This document shows positions 42,194 through 51,162 of a stretch of 64,000 nucleotides of DNA, one piece after another. Position 1 is the first letter of the stretch, and each line of letters opens with the position of its first letter. The notes under the pieces are model-generated. The model saw only the letters and a list, made by a program, of their open reading frames with translations, did not search any database and was not told where the DNA came from. A program made the position numbers and the translations under genes. Source of the stretch: Elstera sp043721315 (GTDB lineage: Bacteria; Pseudomonadota; Alphaproteobacteria; Elsterales; Elsteraceae); the NCBI GenBank assembly GCA_043721315.1, contig JAYSQZ010000019.1, positions 124,001-188,000 on the forward strand, written 5' to 3'.

Positions 42194-43294
42194 TTAGAAG
42201 TCCAGACGCGTACGGAACGTGAAGAGCGTACCGTCGTTCTTCGTTTGACCGGACTTCAGACCAGTGATCTGCGATTCGGCTTCGAACTTCACGATGTCAG
42301 CTTGCAGCGACAGGCCGGGGGCGAGCTGGTAAGCACCACCAAGACCGATTGCATAATCGGTCGTGTTCTTGGCACCGCGAGCTGCCGGATCGGTTTCGGT
42401 GCGAGCGTAGTTTACGCCAACGCCCCACGGACCAACCACGTAGGTCAGACCGAGCTGCCAACCGAACTGATCATCACCCTTCAACAAGCCGCTTTCGCCG
42501 TTGTTGTAGTAGTGACCGCCAACGGTGAAGCCCTGGTACGAAACCTGAGCACCGAGGTTCCATACAGTGTAATCGCCCTGGGTTGCCTTAACGGTTGCCG
42601 AAGTATCCTTGGCATTACCGAGATCAAGACCAGCGCCGACCTTCAAGCCAACATCACCGAACTTACCGGTGTAGGCTGCGCCGAGGCCGATGATGTCGTT
42701 GTAGTTGTTACCGCCAGAGGCGAACTCTGAACGGGTGCTGCTGCGACCAGAAGAACCTTTTTCCGGGGTGTAGCTTACGCCAGCTTGGAAGCCCGAGAAC
42801 ACCGGCGTGTAGTACACGACCTTGGTGTCAAAAGTGCCTTCATTGTAGTGATAATAGCTATAGCTACCTGTGGATACACCCCAAGCATAATCTGCTTGAC
42901 CGATACCAACGGCAGGAGCTTGAACTTCAAAGTTGCTCGCCGGCGTTACCGTGTCACCGAACTGGACTTGGCCCCAGGAGCCGCCCATGTAGATGAACTT
43001 GCGGTCAGCGCCGACAACATCTTGGCCAACCGAATTTTGGTTGTTACGCAGGCGCGCATCAAAACCATAGGTCAGGCCGTTTTCGGCCTTTGCTTCGGCC
43101 TTCAGGTGCAGACGATAATCAATACGAGCTTCACGCGAAGCTGCGCTGGCTGCATCATCATTCACGAGAATGAAGTCCGAACGAACCGAGCCGCCGAGCG
43201 TAACGGTGAAGGGAGCCTTCGTGGTGACTTGTTGTGCCGAAGCGACGCCAGCCAGAAGAACGAGAGCAGACGTGCCCAGAAGAATCTTTTTCAT
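42194..43294 (-). CDS. Outer-membrane porin
   Basis: 366 residues from ATG 43294 (AAGGGG upstream). A signal peptide (MKKILLGTSALVLLAGVASA) is followed by a beta-barrel sequence of alternating strands: FTVTLGGSVRSDFILVND, IYMGGSWGQVQFGDTVTPAS, FQAGVSYTPEKGSSGRSSTR, WNLGAQVSYQGFTVGGHYYN. It ends in RTRLDF, with the C-terminal Phe needed for outer-membrane assembly. It resembles general diffusion porins of alphaproteobacteria. Codon use is biased toward common codons, suggesting high expression. Confidence 0.93.
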   Translation of the reverse strand: MKKILLGTSALVLLAGVASAQQVTTKAPFTVTLGGSVRSDFILVNDDAASAASREARIDYRLHLKAEAKAENGLTYGFDARLRNNQNSVGQDVVGADRKFIYMGGSWGQVQFGDTVTPASNFEVQAPAVGIGQADYAWGVSTGSYSYYHYNEGTFDTKVVYYTPVFSGFQAGVSYTPEKGSSGRSSTRSEFASGGNNYNDIIGLGAAYTGKFGDVGLKVGAGLDLGNAKDTSATVKATQGDYTVWNLGAQVSYQGFTVGGHYYNNGESGLLKGDDQFGWQLGLTYVVGPWGVGVNYARTETDPAARGAKNTTDYAIGLGGAYQLAPGLSLQADIVKFEAESQITGLKSGQTKNDGTLFTFRTRLDF

Positions 43295-43732
43295 TGTCAA
43301 TACCCCTTGGTGGTACTTAACCCAAAACAAACCCTTCCGGGGGACCACAAAATGACCCACCCCGCTCGGGACAGGCACATAAAACCCCATTGCCCCACAC
43401 TGTAGCAAGCCTGCTGTGCAGGAATGATGCGGCTTTTCACGCTCCTGTGACGAAGATGCAACAGTTTGGTCGATAGGGGATTTTGCAGCAGATACACAGG
43501 CTTAGAGAGCGTTCTTGGGGTAATAGCTTGATTCCTAACCCATTTCACCCGGCTAAAATTGCCGAGAGGGCTTACGAGTTCGGCCCGATCTATCATCATA
43601 TTGGGCAAAAAAGCAGCGACGGAAAGGGGCCGATACCGAACACGCTTTACAAATAGAGGCCCAAAAGCAAACCGCGCCCCAAATTGGAGCGCGGCATTTT
43701 CAGCACTATAGAGAGAAAGCGTTTGGGCGGTG
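43295..43732. promoter_or_regulatory. Porin upstream region, no gene seen
   Basis: About 440 bases that should hold the porin promoter and leader. Frames here are not protein-like. A hairpin near its left end (43672-43694) is annotated separately as the DUF1127 terminator. Near 43400-43440 the minus strand has GCACAGCAGGCTTGC and other short repeats, without a clear consensus. Confidence 0.4.
43672..43697 (-). terminator. Intrinsic terminator of the DUF1127 gene
   Basis: On the minus strand CCGCGCTCC pairs with GGGGCGCGG (43686-43694 with 43672-43680, one mismatch, loop AATTT), followed by TTTGCTTTT. It sits 36 bases after the DUF1127 stop. Confidence 0.65.
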
Positions 43733-43933
43733 TTACGCGCGCCAGAACGGCTTGCTGACTTCGGTGAGGACATCGCCCCGGCTGAGGCCAATATCATCAA
43801 GGGCGCGCTGGTCGAGCGAGGCCAACTCGCGGCGTTCCTGCCAGCGCGTGTACCAGGCGTTCAGCGTGTCCATCGTAGACCCCGAACGGGCGGGGGTCGC
43901 AAAACCAGTGTTGAGGGTCGAGATGCGAGCCAT
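43733..43933 (-). CDS. DUF1127 small protein
   Basis: 66 residues. The DUF1127 core is WYTRWQERRELASLDQRALD then DIGLSRGDVLTEVSKPFWRA, an Arg-rich helix-turn motif. Small proteins of this family in alphaproteobacteria bind RNA or ribosomes in some species and affect stress responses and metabolism. GGAG lies seven bases upstream of the ATG. A terminator follows, so the gene is monocistronic. Confidence 0.9.
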   Translation of the reverse strand: MARISTLNTGFATPARSGSTMDTLNAWYTRWQERRELASLDQRALDDIGLSRGDVLTEVSKPFWRA

Positions 43934-44716
43934 GATGTAGCTCCTTTCAAGGAGGGGGGTGTTGGGGAATTCGTTGAAACCAAACTACATCCGCCTCGGC
44001 TTATTGTGCAGCGCAATAAAACCGCGCCAGCTTTGCGCGGGTCGCATGGAATAGCAGCCCCCACCAGACTGCATAGTGACAAATCAATGCCTTATTCGGC
44101 GTTGCTCATGCCTTATCGACAGAGTGCGCGCAAGATTCAGGCTTGAAATACAGACCGCGCGACAGAAAAGTGCGCGCATGTGCAAAAACCCTGTCAACCC
44201 CCCGCCCGGTGGCGGTTAGACAGGCTCTCGCAATCGTTAACCTGAAATAAGCTAACAAAGCGTGCTGCGTATGAATCTTCTATGAACGGTGGGGCAAGGG
44301 GGAAGCAGTTTTGCGGGATTATTTTAGTGAAGCCTCCCCGTCCAACCTGCCGTGCAGTCCGTTTGCTGGGCGTTAGACCTCCCCTGTTAGAAGGTTTTGC
44401 CGAGCTAACCGCCCCTTGCCCACCCCTTACTCATACTGTGAACGCAGATATAACGGCGAACATGATTAGAGAAACTGCAATATCTATGCCAGCGAGGAAA
44501 CGGCGCAAAACCGCCCTCTTCCCCAACGTGAAGCCGTGTGCAGCGCACAATTTTACAGCACTCTGCGTGGAAAAGAGGCGCAACCGCGCATCCCCCCTAC
44601 GCACGGCTGGTTTGCAGCGGCGGCGGGCCTAGGGTGCGGGCGAGCGCTTGCCAAGCCGCGCCTATCCCCGCAGGCTGAAGTTTACGTTAAGGTTACTTTT
44701 TGCAAAGCGATCCCCA
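43934..44716. other. Long gene-free region, nothing assigned
   Basis: About 780 bases between the DUF1127 gene and the DUF2889 gene. The largest frames (44282-44632 on the + strand and those after it) lack protein-like composition and ribosome sites. The first 150 bases must hold the DUF1127 promoter. A small RNA could be here but cannot be shown from sequence alone. Confidence 0.35.
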
Positions 44717-45352
44717 ATGCCTCTTTCTCCCGCCACCGCACGCACGCCCTTTCACACCCGCAGCATCACGCTGAACGGCTATCACCGTGCGGATGGGCTG
44801 TGGGATATCGAAGCCCATCTGGTCGATACCAAAGCCTATGCCTTCGATAATGCGTGGCGGGGCCGCGTCGCGCCGGGGGTTCCGGTACACGAGATGAGCC
44901 TACGCCTAACTGTGGACGATCGTTTTACGGTGGTGGCCGTGGAAGCGGTTACGGACCATTCACCCTTCGAGATGTGCCCGGCGATTGTGGGCAACTTTCA
45001 GCGCATCATCGGCCTGAGCATCGGCCCCGGCTGGACGAGAGCGGTGAAAGAGCGCGTGGGCGGCACGCACGGCTGCACGCATCTGGTCGAGTTGCTGGGG
45101 CCGCTCGCCACGGTCGCCTTTCAAACCATCGCGCCCGGCAAGGAACGGCTGAGAGCACTGAAACGCGGCGACGACGGCGGCATAATCGAGCCGACAGATC
45201 AAGACGCCGCCCCCTCCCTCCAACCCGGCTACGGCCCCCGCCGCCCGCCAATCCTCGATACCTGCCACGCGCTTGCGTCTGATAGCCCCGTCGTGGCGGA
45301 GCATTACCCGGCATTTTATACGGGGGGTGCTCAGAGTGTAGCGGGGGATTAG
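44717..45352 (+). CDS. DUF2889 family protein
   Basis: 211 residues from ATG 44717; an earlier start at 44648 would add an unconserved basic lead. Pattern: RTPFHTRSITLNGYHRADGL, WDIEAHLVDTKAYAFDNAWR, PGVPVHEMSLRLTVDD, NFQRIIGLSIGPGWTRAVKE and GGTHGCTHLVELLGPLATVA. There is no signal or membrane segment. In other bacteria the family occurs in catabolic or quorum-linked loci and its role is unknown. The stop TAG runs into AGC, as in two palindromic repeats of this window. Confidence 0.82.
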   Translation: MPLSPATARTPFHTRSITLNGYHRADGLWDIEAHLVDTKAYAFDNAWRGRVAPGVPVHEMSLRLTVDDRFTVVAVEAVTDHSPFEMCPAIVGNFQRIIGLSIGPGWTRAVKERVGGTHGCTHLVELLGPLATVAFQTIAPGKERLRALKRGDDGGIIEPTDQDAAPSLQPGYGPRRPPILDTCHALASDSPVVAEHYPAFYTGGAQSVAGD

Positions 45353-45543
45353 AGCTTTTCCCGAGCAGGCGGAGGCATCCGTTTTGGGGTCGGCACGGCC
45401 AAGAGGGTTGGCAGATCGGGAAAGGTCAGGTGCGTTTCGTCAACCACCTCACCTGCTTCGGCGCGATGCCACGCGGCGATAAAGCGCGCGCCCATGCCTT
45501 CGATTGATCCGATTGAAACACTCATTGCTCTGGTATCGCTCAT
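45349..45543 (-). pseudogene. Truncated putative DNA-binding regulator (64 aa)
   Basis: The product reads IEGMGARFIAAWHRAEAGEV, VDETHLTFPDLPTLLAVPTP, then KRMPPPAREKL and stops. The first 50 residues resemble the N-terminal part of a family of putative HTH regulators (MGxRFxxAWxxAExGExVDExHxTF...LTPKR) that continues with a winged helix after TPKR. Here the helix-turn-helix is missing, so it is probably a gene fragment. No partner gene lies upstream. Confidence 0.5.
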
Positions 45544-45603
45544 CTTTCCCCTCGCTGCGGCGTAATAGCGACAATCAAAGAGTAGAGCTTTTCAGAGGGC
45601 CAC

Positions 45604-46557
45604 CTAAAGCCCCTTCTGGCCCATTTCCAGGAATTTCTCGCGGCGTTGCTGCTTGAGCGCGGCACCCTCCAGCAACAGCAGCGCGCGAAGTTGGTCTTCG
45701 ATCAGCGTGCCAACATCGGCGATAATGCTGCCGGGGTCGCGGTGGGCGCCGCCCAAGGGTTCCGGCACAATCGCATCAATCACGCCGAGTTTTTCCAGGT
45801 CTTGCGCGGTAATCCGCAGGGCTTCCGCCGCGTCTTGGGCATTGTCGGAGGAGCGCCAGAGGATCGAGGCGCAGCCTTCCGGGCTGATGACCGAGTAAAC
45901 CGAATGCTCCAGCATGTTCACACGGTTGCCCGTGGCAATGGCAATTGCCCCGCCGGAGCCGCCTTCGCCGATGATCGTGCTAACAATGGGCACGGGCGCG
46001 TTAAGGCAGGCATCAATTGCGCGGGCAATGGCTTCCGCTTGGCCGCGCGCTTCGGCTTCGATACCGGGATAGGCCCCTGCCGTATCTATTAAGGTAATGA
46101 CCGGAAGGTTAAAGCGCCCGGCAAGCTCCAGCAGGCGCACGGCCTTACGGTAGCCTTCGGGCTTGGGCATTCCAAAATTATGTTTAATGCGCGTGGCCAT
46201 ATCATGACCTTTTTCCTGCGCGATCACCACGCAGCTTTGCCCGCGAAACCGGCCTAGCCCGCCGATAATGGCAGCATCTTCACCGAACGACCTATCCCCC
46301 GCCAGCGGCGTGAAATCGTCGATCAAGGCCGCGATATAATCGGCCCCGTGCGGACGCTGCGGGTGGCGGGCGACCTGCACCTTTTGCCAGGCCGTGAGCT
46401 TGGCGAAGGTTTGGCGCAAGAGCTTATTAACCTTGCCTTCCAGACGCGCCACCTCTTCGGCGATATTCACCGTATCGTCGGACGCTAGGTGCCGTAGTTC
46501 TTCGATCTTGGCTTCAAGATCGGCAATTGGCTTCTCGAAGTCGAGAAAAGTCCGCAT
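45604..46557 (-). CDS. accA: Acetyl-CoA carboxylase carboxyltransferase subunit alpha
   Basis: 317 residues from ATG 46557 (GGAG about 12 bases upstream). AccA with AccD transfers the carboxyl group from biotin to acetyl-CoA, the first step of fatty acid synthesis. Landmarks: FLDFEKPIADLEAKIEELR, HPQRPHGADYIAALIDDF, FGMPKPEGYRKAVRLLELAG, IDTAGAYPGIEAEARGQAEA, IGEGGSGGAIAIATGNRVNM and YSVISPEGCASILWRSSDNA. The C-terminus ends with the usual LRREKFLxMG-like helix. Confidence 0.97.
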   Translation of the reverse strand: MRTFLDFEKPIADLEAKIEELRHLASDDTVNIAEEVARLEGKVNKLLRQTFAKLTAWQKVQVARHPQRPHGADYIAALIDDFTPLAGDRSFGEDAAIIGGLGRFRGQSCVVIAQEKGHDMATRIKHNFGMPKPEGYRKAVRLLELAGRFNLPVITLIDTAGAYPGIEAEARGQAEAIARAIDACLNAPVPIVSTIIGEGGSGGAIAIATGNRVNMLEHSVYSVISPEGCASILWRSSDNAQDAAEALRITAQDLEKLGVIDAIVPEPLGGAHRDPGSIIADVGTLIEDQLRALLLLEGAALKQQRREKFLEMGQKGL

Positions 46558-46669
46558 TGACGGGGATTCTCCGGGTCTATCAGGCTGGCGGACCCTGCCT
46601 GCGTTCGCCCCGCTTGTCAATCTCGGCGGCTTGTGCGGTTAGATTCCAGCCTTTGAACGTCTCAATTAA

Positions 46670-46690
46670 GAATTGATTGCATTCGCAAGT
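46670..46690 (+). promoter_or_regulatory. Possible Fur-type iron box upstream of hemP
   Basis: The sequence TTGATTGCATTCGCAA (46673-46688), with the inner repeat TTGC-ATTC-GCAA, resembles alphaproteobacterial Fur boxes (TTGCGAATGATTTGCAA-like on the other strand). It lies 46 bases before hemP. The match is partial; Irr or RirA control is possible instead. Confidence 0.35.
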
Positions 46691-46734
46691 GAGCGGCGCT
46701 AGGGTTTCCCCATCAATCCCAAGGGGTATTTGCC

Positions 46735-46920
46735 ATGTCCAACCTTGCCGCCGCGCCCAGCGCCTTAGGCCAGCCCGCCGCCCGCGCCGTGCCGAATGAT
46801 TTACCGATTCTGAGCAGCCGCGATTTGTTCGCAACGCACCGCGAAGTCCTCATTCAGCACGGCACCGACCACTACCGCCTGCGCTTAACCTCGACGAATA
46901 AGCTCATTTTAACGAAATAG
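46735..46920 (+). CDS. hemP: Hemin uptake protein HemP
   Basis: 61 residues. The C-terminal core LSSRDLFATHREVLIQHGTD then HYRLRLTSTNKLILTK is the HemP signature (LxxxxLFxGxxxlxIxHxGxxYxLRxTxxGKLILTK). It always accompanies haem receptor loci; in some species it is needed for expression of the receptor. AAGGGG precedes the ATG. It heads the haem operon, 73 bases before the receptor gene. Confidence 0.94.
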   Translation: MSNLAAAPSALGQPAARAVPNDLPILSSRDLFATHREVLIQHGTDHYRLRLTSTNKLILTK

Positions 46921-46993
46921 CGCCCCGCCTACCCCCACCCCTGCCAGCCGCTTCGCCAGCACCCGTCTCTTTCTTTCGTGTTGGTGAGTTGCG

Positions 46994-49162
46994 ATGATTT
47001 TCCTCCAGTGCTCGCGCGTGCGGGTTCTTCTCGTTTCGGTGGCGTTGCTGCCTACTATAACCCTGGCGCAAACGCCGCCTCCGGTAACGAAGCTCGACGC
47101 GCTGTCGGTGACAGGCACGCGCACGGAAAAACCCATCGGCGAGGAAACCGGCACGGTCACGGTCATTCCCGAACAAGATTTACGCCGCCGGGGCGTCCAT
47201 CGCCCGCAAGAGGCTGTGCGGTACGAGCCGGGGGTTGCGGTGGGCAATCAGCCAACGCGCGCCGGCCAGGGCAATTACACGATTCGCGGCATTGGCGGCA
47301 ACCGCGTGCGGGTACAGGTCGATGGCGTAAAAATCCCAGATTACCCGGCCTCCAACCCCGCCTATACGCGCGATACGGTGGAGTTCGACAGCCTAAAGCG
47401 CCTTGAAATCTTGCGCGGCCCCGGCTCGGCCCTCTATGGGTCCGATGCGCTTGGCGGCGTGGTGGCCTATGTTACGAAAGACCCTGAAGATTATCTGAAC
47501 GAGGTGGGCCGCGATTGGTACATCGGCGGGCGCGGCTCTTACGATAGTTCCGACAAGAGCTTCGGGAAGGCCGCCACTGCCGCAGGCCGCGTTGGGCCGC
47601 TCGAAGGGCTGCTGAACTACACCCGCCGCGATGGTAGCGAGGTGACGAACAAGGGCGCGCTGAAAGCCAATCCGCAAGATTACACCAGCGACAATCTGTT
47701 GGGTAAACTCAGCGTTGGCGAAAAAAGCAACCGCCTGCGCCTGACGGGGGAATACCTCAAGCGGGAAACCGAGACGAGTATTCTCACCGACCGCAGCGCC
47801 TCGGTGCTGAACTCGCAAGGGCGCGATACCACGCAGCGCTTTCGCGTTAGCCTCGATCATCGCTATGCGCGGCCCCTCAGCTTCATTGATCAGCTCGACA
47901 CAAAACTGTTCTACACCCGCACCAGCCGGGGAGAAGTAACGGAACAGCAGCGCCTCACGTCTGGGTCGCGCCGCGATCGCTACAGCGATCTCGATTTTCA
48001 GCAGGGTATTTTCGGCGGCGAGGTGCAGGCGAAGTCCTCGGCGTCCTGGTTCGGGCTGAACCACGCCTTCACCTATGGCCTGTCGCTGGATCAAACCAAA
48101 ACCGAACGCCCGCGTAACCGCTACGAGCGCACGCTGGCGACCGGAGCCATCACGCAGAGCTTCTCCGGCGGGCCAGGGGTTCCGCCCGAACGCTTCCCGA
48201 ATAAGACCTTCCCCGATACCAAAACCCTGCAAGCCGGGGCCTATGTGCAGGATGAAATCAAAACCGGTGCGTGGACGTTGCTGCCCGCGCTGCGCTTCGA
48301 TTACTACAGCCTGAAACCCTCGCCCGATCAGGCGTTCGCCAATACCAACTACCGTAATTTCGAGATTCGAGAGTTCTCGGACACCGCCGTCTCGCCAAAA
48401 TTCGGCGCGACCTATAAAATAGATGAGCGGTTTTCGGTGTTCGGCCAATACGCCCACGGCTTCCGCGCCCCGCCCTATGATGATGCCAATATCGGCTTCA
48501 CCAACGGGCCGTCGCGCTATGAGATCCTTCCCAATGGCAACCTGAAGCCCGAAAAAAGCGACGGCGTGGAAGCGGGCCTGCGCGGCAAATTCCGCGATGG
48601 CAGCAGCTTTGCCACGTCGGGCTTCTACAACGCCTACAGCGACTTCATCGAAAGCACCCTGCTGGGCGTTACCCGCGACGGTATTAGCCAGTATCAATCC
48701 CGCAATGTCTCGAAAGCGACCATCTGGGGGCTGGAAGCACGCGGCGACTATCGCTTTCTGCCGGACTGGGGCCTGCACGGTAGCCTTGCCTACGCGCACG
48801 GCACCAACGACGACACCCATCAGCCGCTCGATAATATCGCCCCGTTCACAGTGCGCGCGGGCCTGACCTACGATCACCCGACGCAAAACTGGGGCGCGAG
48901 CCTAATGGCCAGCCACTACGCTCAGAAGGACCGCGTGAGCAACCCCAGCTTCTACAAAGTCCCCTCGGCCACGCTTCTGGACGTGTCGGGCTATTGGGAT
49001 ATTACCGAGCAGGTTGGTCTAACCGCTGGTGTGTATAATCTCTTCGATAAGAAATATTATAACGCCCTCGACGTATCGGGCTTCCAAGCCAACCGCGCGG
49101 ACCTGGAACGCTACACGCAGCCGGGCCGGACTTTCCTGGTTGGCCTGTCGGCGCGCTGGTAA
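46994..49162 (+). CDS. hmuR: TonB-dependent haem/hemoglobin outer-membrane receptor
   Basis: 722 residues. A signal peptide (VRVLLVSVALLPTITLAQ) precedes the TonB box region LDALSVTGTRTEKP and the plug (GNYTIRGIGGNRVRVQVDGV, LEILRGPGSALYGSDALGGV). The beta barrel carries FGQYAHGFRAPPYDDANIGF, matching FRAP/NPNL-like haem receptor motifs, and ends ...TFLVGLSARW with terminal Trp. It imports haem using TonB energy. Position after hemP and before tonB-hmuSTUV fixes the role. Confidence 0.94.
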   Translation: MIFLQCSRVRVLLVSVALLPTITLAQTPPPVTKLDALSVTGTRTEKPIGEETGTVTVIPEQDLRRRGVHRPQEAVRYEPGVAVGNQPTRAGQGNYTIRGIGGNRVRVQVDGVKIPDYPASNPAYTRDTVEFDSLKRLEILRGPGSALYGSDALGGVVAYVTKDPEDYLNEVGRDWYIGGRGSYDSSDKSFGKAATAAGRVGPLEGLLNYTRRDGSEVTNKGALKANPQDYTSDNLLGKLSVGEKSNRLRLTGEYLKRETETSILTDRSASVLNSQGRDTTQRFRVSLDHRYARPLSFIDQLDTKLFYTRTSRGEVTEQQRLTSGSRRDRYSDLDFQQGIFGGEVQAKSSASWFGLNHAFTYGLSLDQTKTERPRNRYERTLATGAITQSFSGGPGVPPERFPNKTFPDTKTLQAGAYVQDEIKTGAWTLLPALRFDYYSLKPSPDQAFANTNYRNFEIREFSDTAVSPKFGATYKIDERFSVFGQYAHGFRAPPYDDANIGFTNGPSRYEILPNGNLKPEKSDGVEAGLRGKFRDGSSFATSGFYNAYSDFIESTLLGVTRDGISQYQSRNVSKATIWGLEARGDYRFLPDWGLHGSLAYAHGTNDDTHQPLDNIAPFTVRAGLTYDHPTQNWGASLMASHYAQKDRVSNPSFYKVPSATLLDVSGYWDITEQVGLTAGVYNLFDKKYYNALDVSGFQANRADLERYTQPGRTFLVGLSARW

Positions 49163-49167
49163 CGCGG

Positions 49168-50049
49168 ATGTACGGGGTGCGGGCACAACAAGCGTTGGAG
49201 CCAAAAGCGGGCGGGGCTTTTTTGGCCTCCCTGCTGGTGCATGGCGTAGTGATCGCGGGCATTGCCAGCATCCCGGCCTTGCGCCCTAGCCCGCCCCGGT
49301 CTGACTTTATCCCAATGATGCTCATGATTCTGCCCACGCCGGACGTTGTGCCGCTTGAGCACCGTGAGCTTGGCCCCGAACTTGGCCCCGAGCTTGGCCC
49401 CGAGCTTGGCCCCGAACCCGCGCCCCAAACTATCGCGGCATCGGCTCCTGTCGTAATTCCTGAGCCTGTCATCGTGCCGCCCCCGCCTGTTGAAACCCTG
49501 CCTGCTGAAACCCCTTCTGTCGCAATCCCGGCCCCTCGTCCCGGCACGCCACACGGTATGGCCACCCCGCCCCTTGCCCCGCTCGTCCCGCCGAAACCAA
49601 GCGTTGTTGCGGAAAAGCCTGCGCCGCGCAAACCCGCGCCGAAAGCTGTGGTTCCCGCCACCGTCGCGTCGCTAGCCCCTGTTGCAGAACCTTCGGCAAG
49701 CCGCGTGAACAACCTGTCTGACGCCCCAACCCCCGTACCCGCAGCCCCCGCCGCGCCAGTGGTTACAGCCCTGCCTGTGATAACAGAGGCGCAGTATCGC
49801 GAGCGCGTTGCCCCCGTCTTTCCCCCGCGCGCCGCCGCGCTCGATCAACAAGGCGAAGCTGTCGTGCGGGTGCGCGTTGGCCCTGATGGAGAGCAAGAGG
49901 AAGTTTTGCTGTGGCGCAGTTCTGGGTTCGCGTTGCTTGACCGCGCGGCGCTCACCGCCGTCCGCCGCTCCCGCTTCGAGCCTTTCCGCCACAATGGCAC
50001 CGCGCTAGCGGCCTGGGTGGAAGTGCCTGTCCGTTTCACCTTGAATTGA
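49168..50049 (+). CDS. tonB: TonB family energy transducer with repeat-rich linker
   Basis: 293 residues. One membrane helix (LASLLVHGVVIAGIASIPAL) is followed by a Pro-rich periplasmic linker that includes four GPEL repeats, encoded by tandem 12-base units at about 49367-49416. The C-terminal TonB domain (TEAQYRERVAPVFPPRAAAL to PFRHNGTALAAWVEVPVRFT) contacts receptor TonB boxes. The gene starts 5 bases after the receptor. No exbB or exbD is in this locus, so it must use those encoded elsewhere. Confidence 0.88.
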   Translation: MYGVRAQQALEPKAGGAFLASLLVHGVVIAGIASIPALRPSPPRSDFIPMMLMILPTPDVVPLEHRELGPELGPELGPELGPEPAPQTIAASAPVVIPEPVIVPPPPVETLPAETPSVAIPAPRPGTPHGMATPPLAPLVPPKPSVVAEKPAPRKPAPKAVVPATVASLAPVAEPSASRVNNLSDAPTPVPAAPAAPVVTALPVITEAQYRERVAPVFPPRAAALDQQGEAVVRVRVGPDGEQEEVLLWRSSGFALLDRAALTAVRRSRFEPFRHNGTALAAWVEVPVRFTLN

Positions 50050-50073
50050 TCGTTAACCTTGAGGAACTCCGCG

Positions 50074-51162
50074 ATGACCGTCCTTCACGCTCCCGCCGCT
50101 AGCCTAACCGCCCGCCCGCTTGGAGGCGAAACCCTGGCGGTCCGCCATGCCGCGCTTCTAGCAACCGAACCGGGCCTGCGCCGTCGCAGTGCCGCCGACC
50201 GTCTCGGCGTGTCGGAACTGGAACTGCTGCTCGCGGGCGGCGATGGGGCCGTTACCACCCGCCTGCGCCCAGACTTCAAAGAGATATTAGCGCGCATCCC
50301 TAACCTCGGCCCGGTAATGGCGTTAACGCGCAACGAGAGCATCGTTCATGAGAAAACCGGCCCCTATAACCCTCCTTCCTTCGACGGCATGGTCGGTCTG
50401 GTCTTGGGTGAAGAGATTGATCTGCGGATTTTTCTCTGGTCATGGGCACACGCCGTGGCCGTAACGGAGAGCAGCCCGCGCGGTGATCGCACCAGTCTGC
50501 ATTTCTTCGATAAAGCGGGCGGCGCGCTGCATAAGATTTATCTGGTCGAGGGCAGCGACAGGGCCGCGTTCGAGGCGCTGGTAACGGCTTTCGCCGACGC
50601 TGATTCTATGCCGCTCGCTCTGGAAGCCTTGGCCCCGGCCAAAGCACCGCTACCCGATACCGCAATCAATCAGGTAGCTTTCCGGGCAGGCTGGGACGGG
50701 TTGCAAGATACTCACGAGTTCCACGGTTTGCTCATGCGCCACACGCTTGCCCGCCAGCAAGCCTTGCGCCTTGCGGGGGTAGATCGGGCGCGGCCCGTCG
50801 CTCCGCAGGCGCTAAAAAGCGTGCTGGAAGCGGCAGCGGCGGCGGCAACGCCGATCATGGTGTTCGTCGGCAATCCGGGGATCATTCAGATTCACACGGG
50901 TCCGGTTGAGAAACTGATGGCGACTGGCCCCTGGTTCAATGTGCTCGATTCTGGCTTCAATCTGCATATTCTGGAGCCGACGATCACTCACGCCTGGGTC
51001 GTCTATAAGCCCACGGCTGATGGGGTCGTAACCTCGCTTGAACTCTTCGATACTTCGGAAACCCTGGTCGCCTCGCTGTTCGGTAAGCGCAAGCCCGGTC
51101 AGGCGGAAGACCCGGCTTGGCGCGCCCTTATTGCCGCGCTGCCAACCTTGGGCGCACAATGA
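50074..51162 (+). CDS. hmuS: Haem-degrading or haem-trafficking factor HmuS
   Basis: 362 residues from ATG 50074 (GAGGAACT upstream). HemS/HmuS has two similar halves, both visible: ILARIPNLGPVMALTRNESI, VHEKTGPYNPPSFDGMVGLV, then TPIMVFVGNPGIIQIHTGPV, EKLMATGPWFNVLDSGFNLH, with the axial-ligand region THAWVVYKP. It takes haem in the cytoplasm and releases or degrades it. Its stop overlaps the hmuT start. Confidence 0.94.
   Translation: MTVLHAPAASLTARPLGGETLAVRHAALLATEPGLRRRSAADRLGVSELELLLAGGDGAVTTRLRPDFKEILARIPNLGPVMALTRNESIVHEKTGPYNPPSFDGMVGLVLGEEIDLRIFLWSWAHAVAVTESSPRGDRTSLHFFDKAGGALHKIYLVEGSDRAAFEALVTAFADADSMPLALEALAPAKAPLPDTAINQVAFRAGWDGLQDTHEFHGLLMRHTLARQQALRLAGVDRARPVAPQALKSVLEAAAAAATPIMVFVGNPGIIQIHTGPVEKLMATGPWFNVLDSGFNLHILEPTITHAWVVYKPTADGVVTSLELFDTSETLVASLFGKRKPGQAEDPAWRALIAALPTLGAQ

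Noticed and set aside
43297..43800. 167-codon frame upstream of the porin on the minus strand
   Set aside because: Runs through the DUF1127 gene end, its terminator and the porin leader; composition is not protein-like.
44282..44632. 116-codon frame on the + strand
   Set aside because: No ribosome site, Cys/Arg-rich shadow-like composition.
47393..48886. 497-codon open frame on the minus strand
   Set aside because: Antisense shadow of the haem receptor gene; no ribosome site and no recognisable domain.
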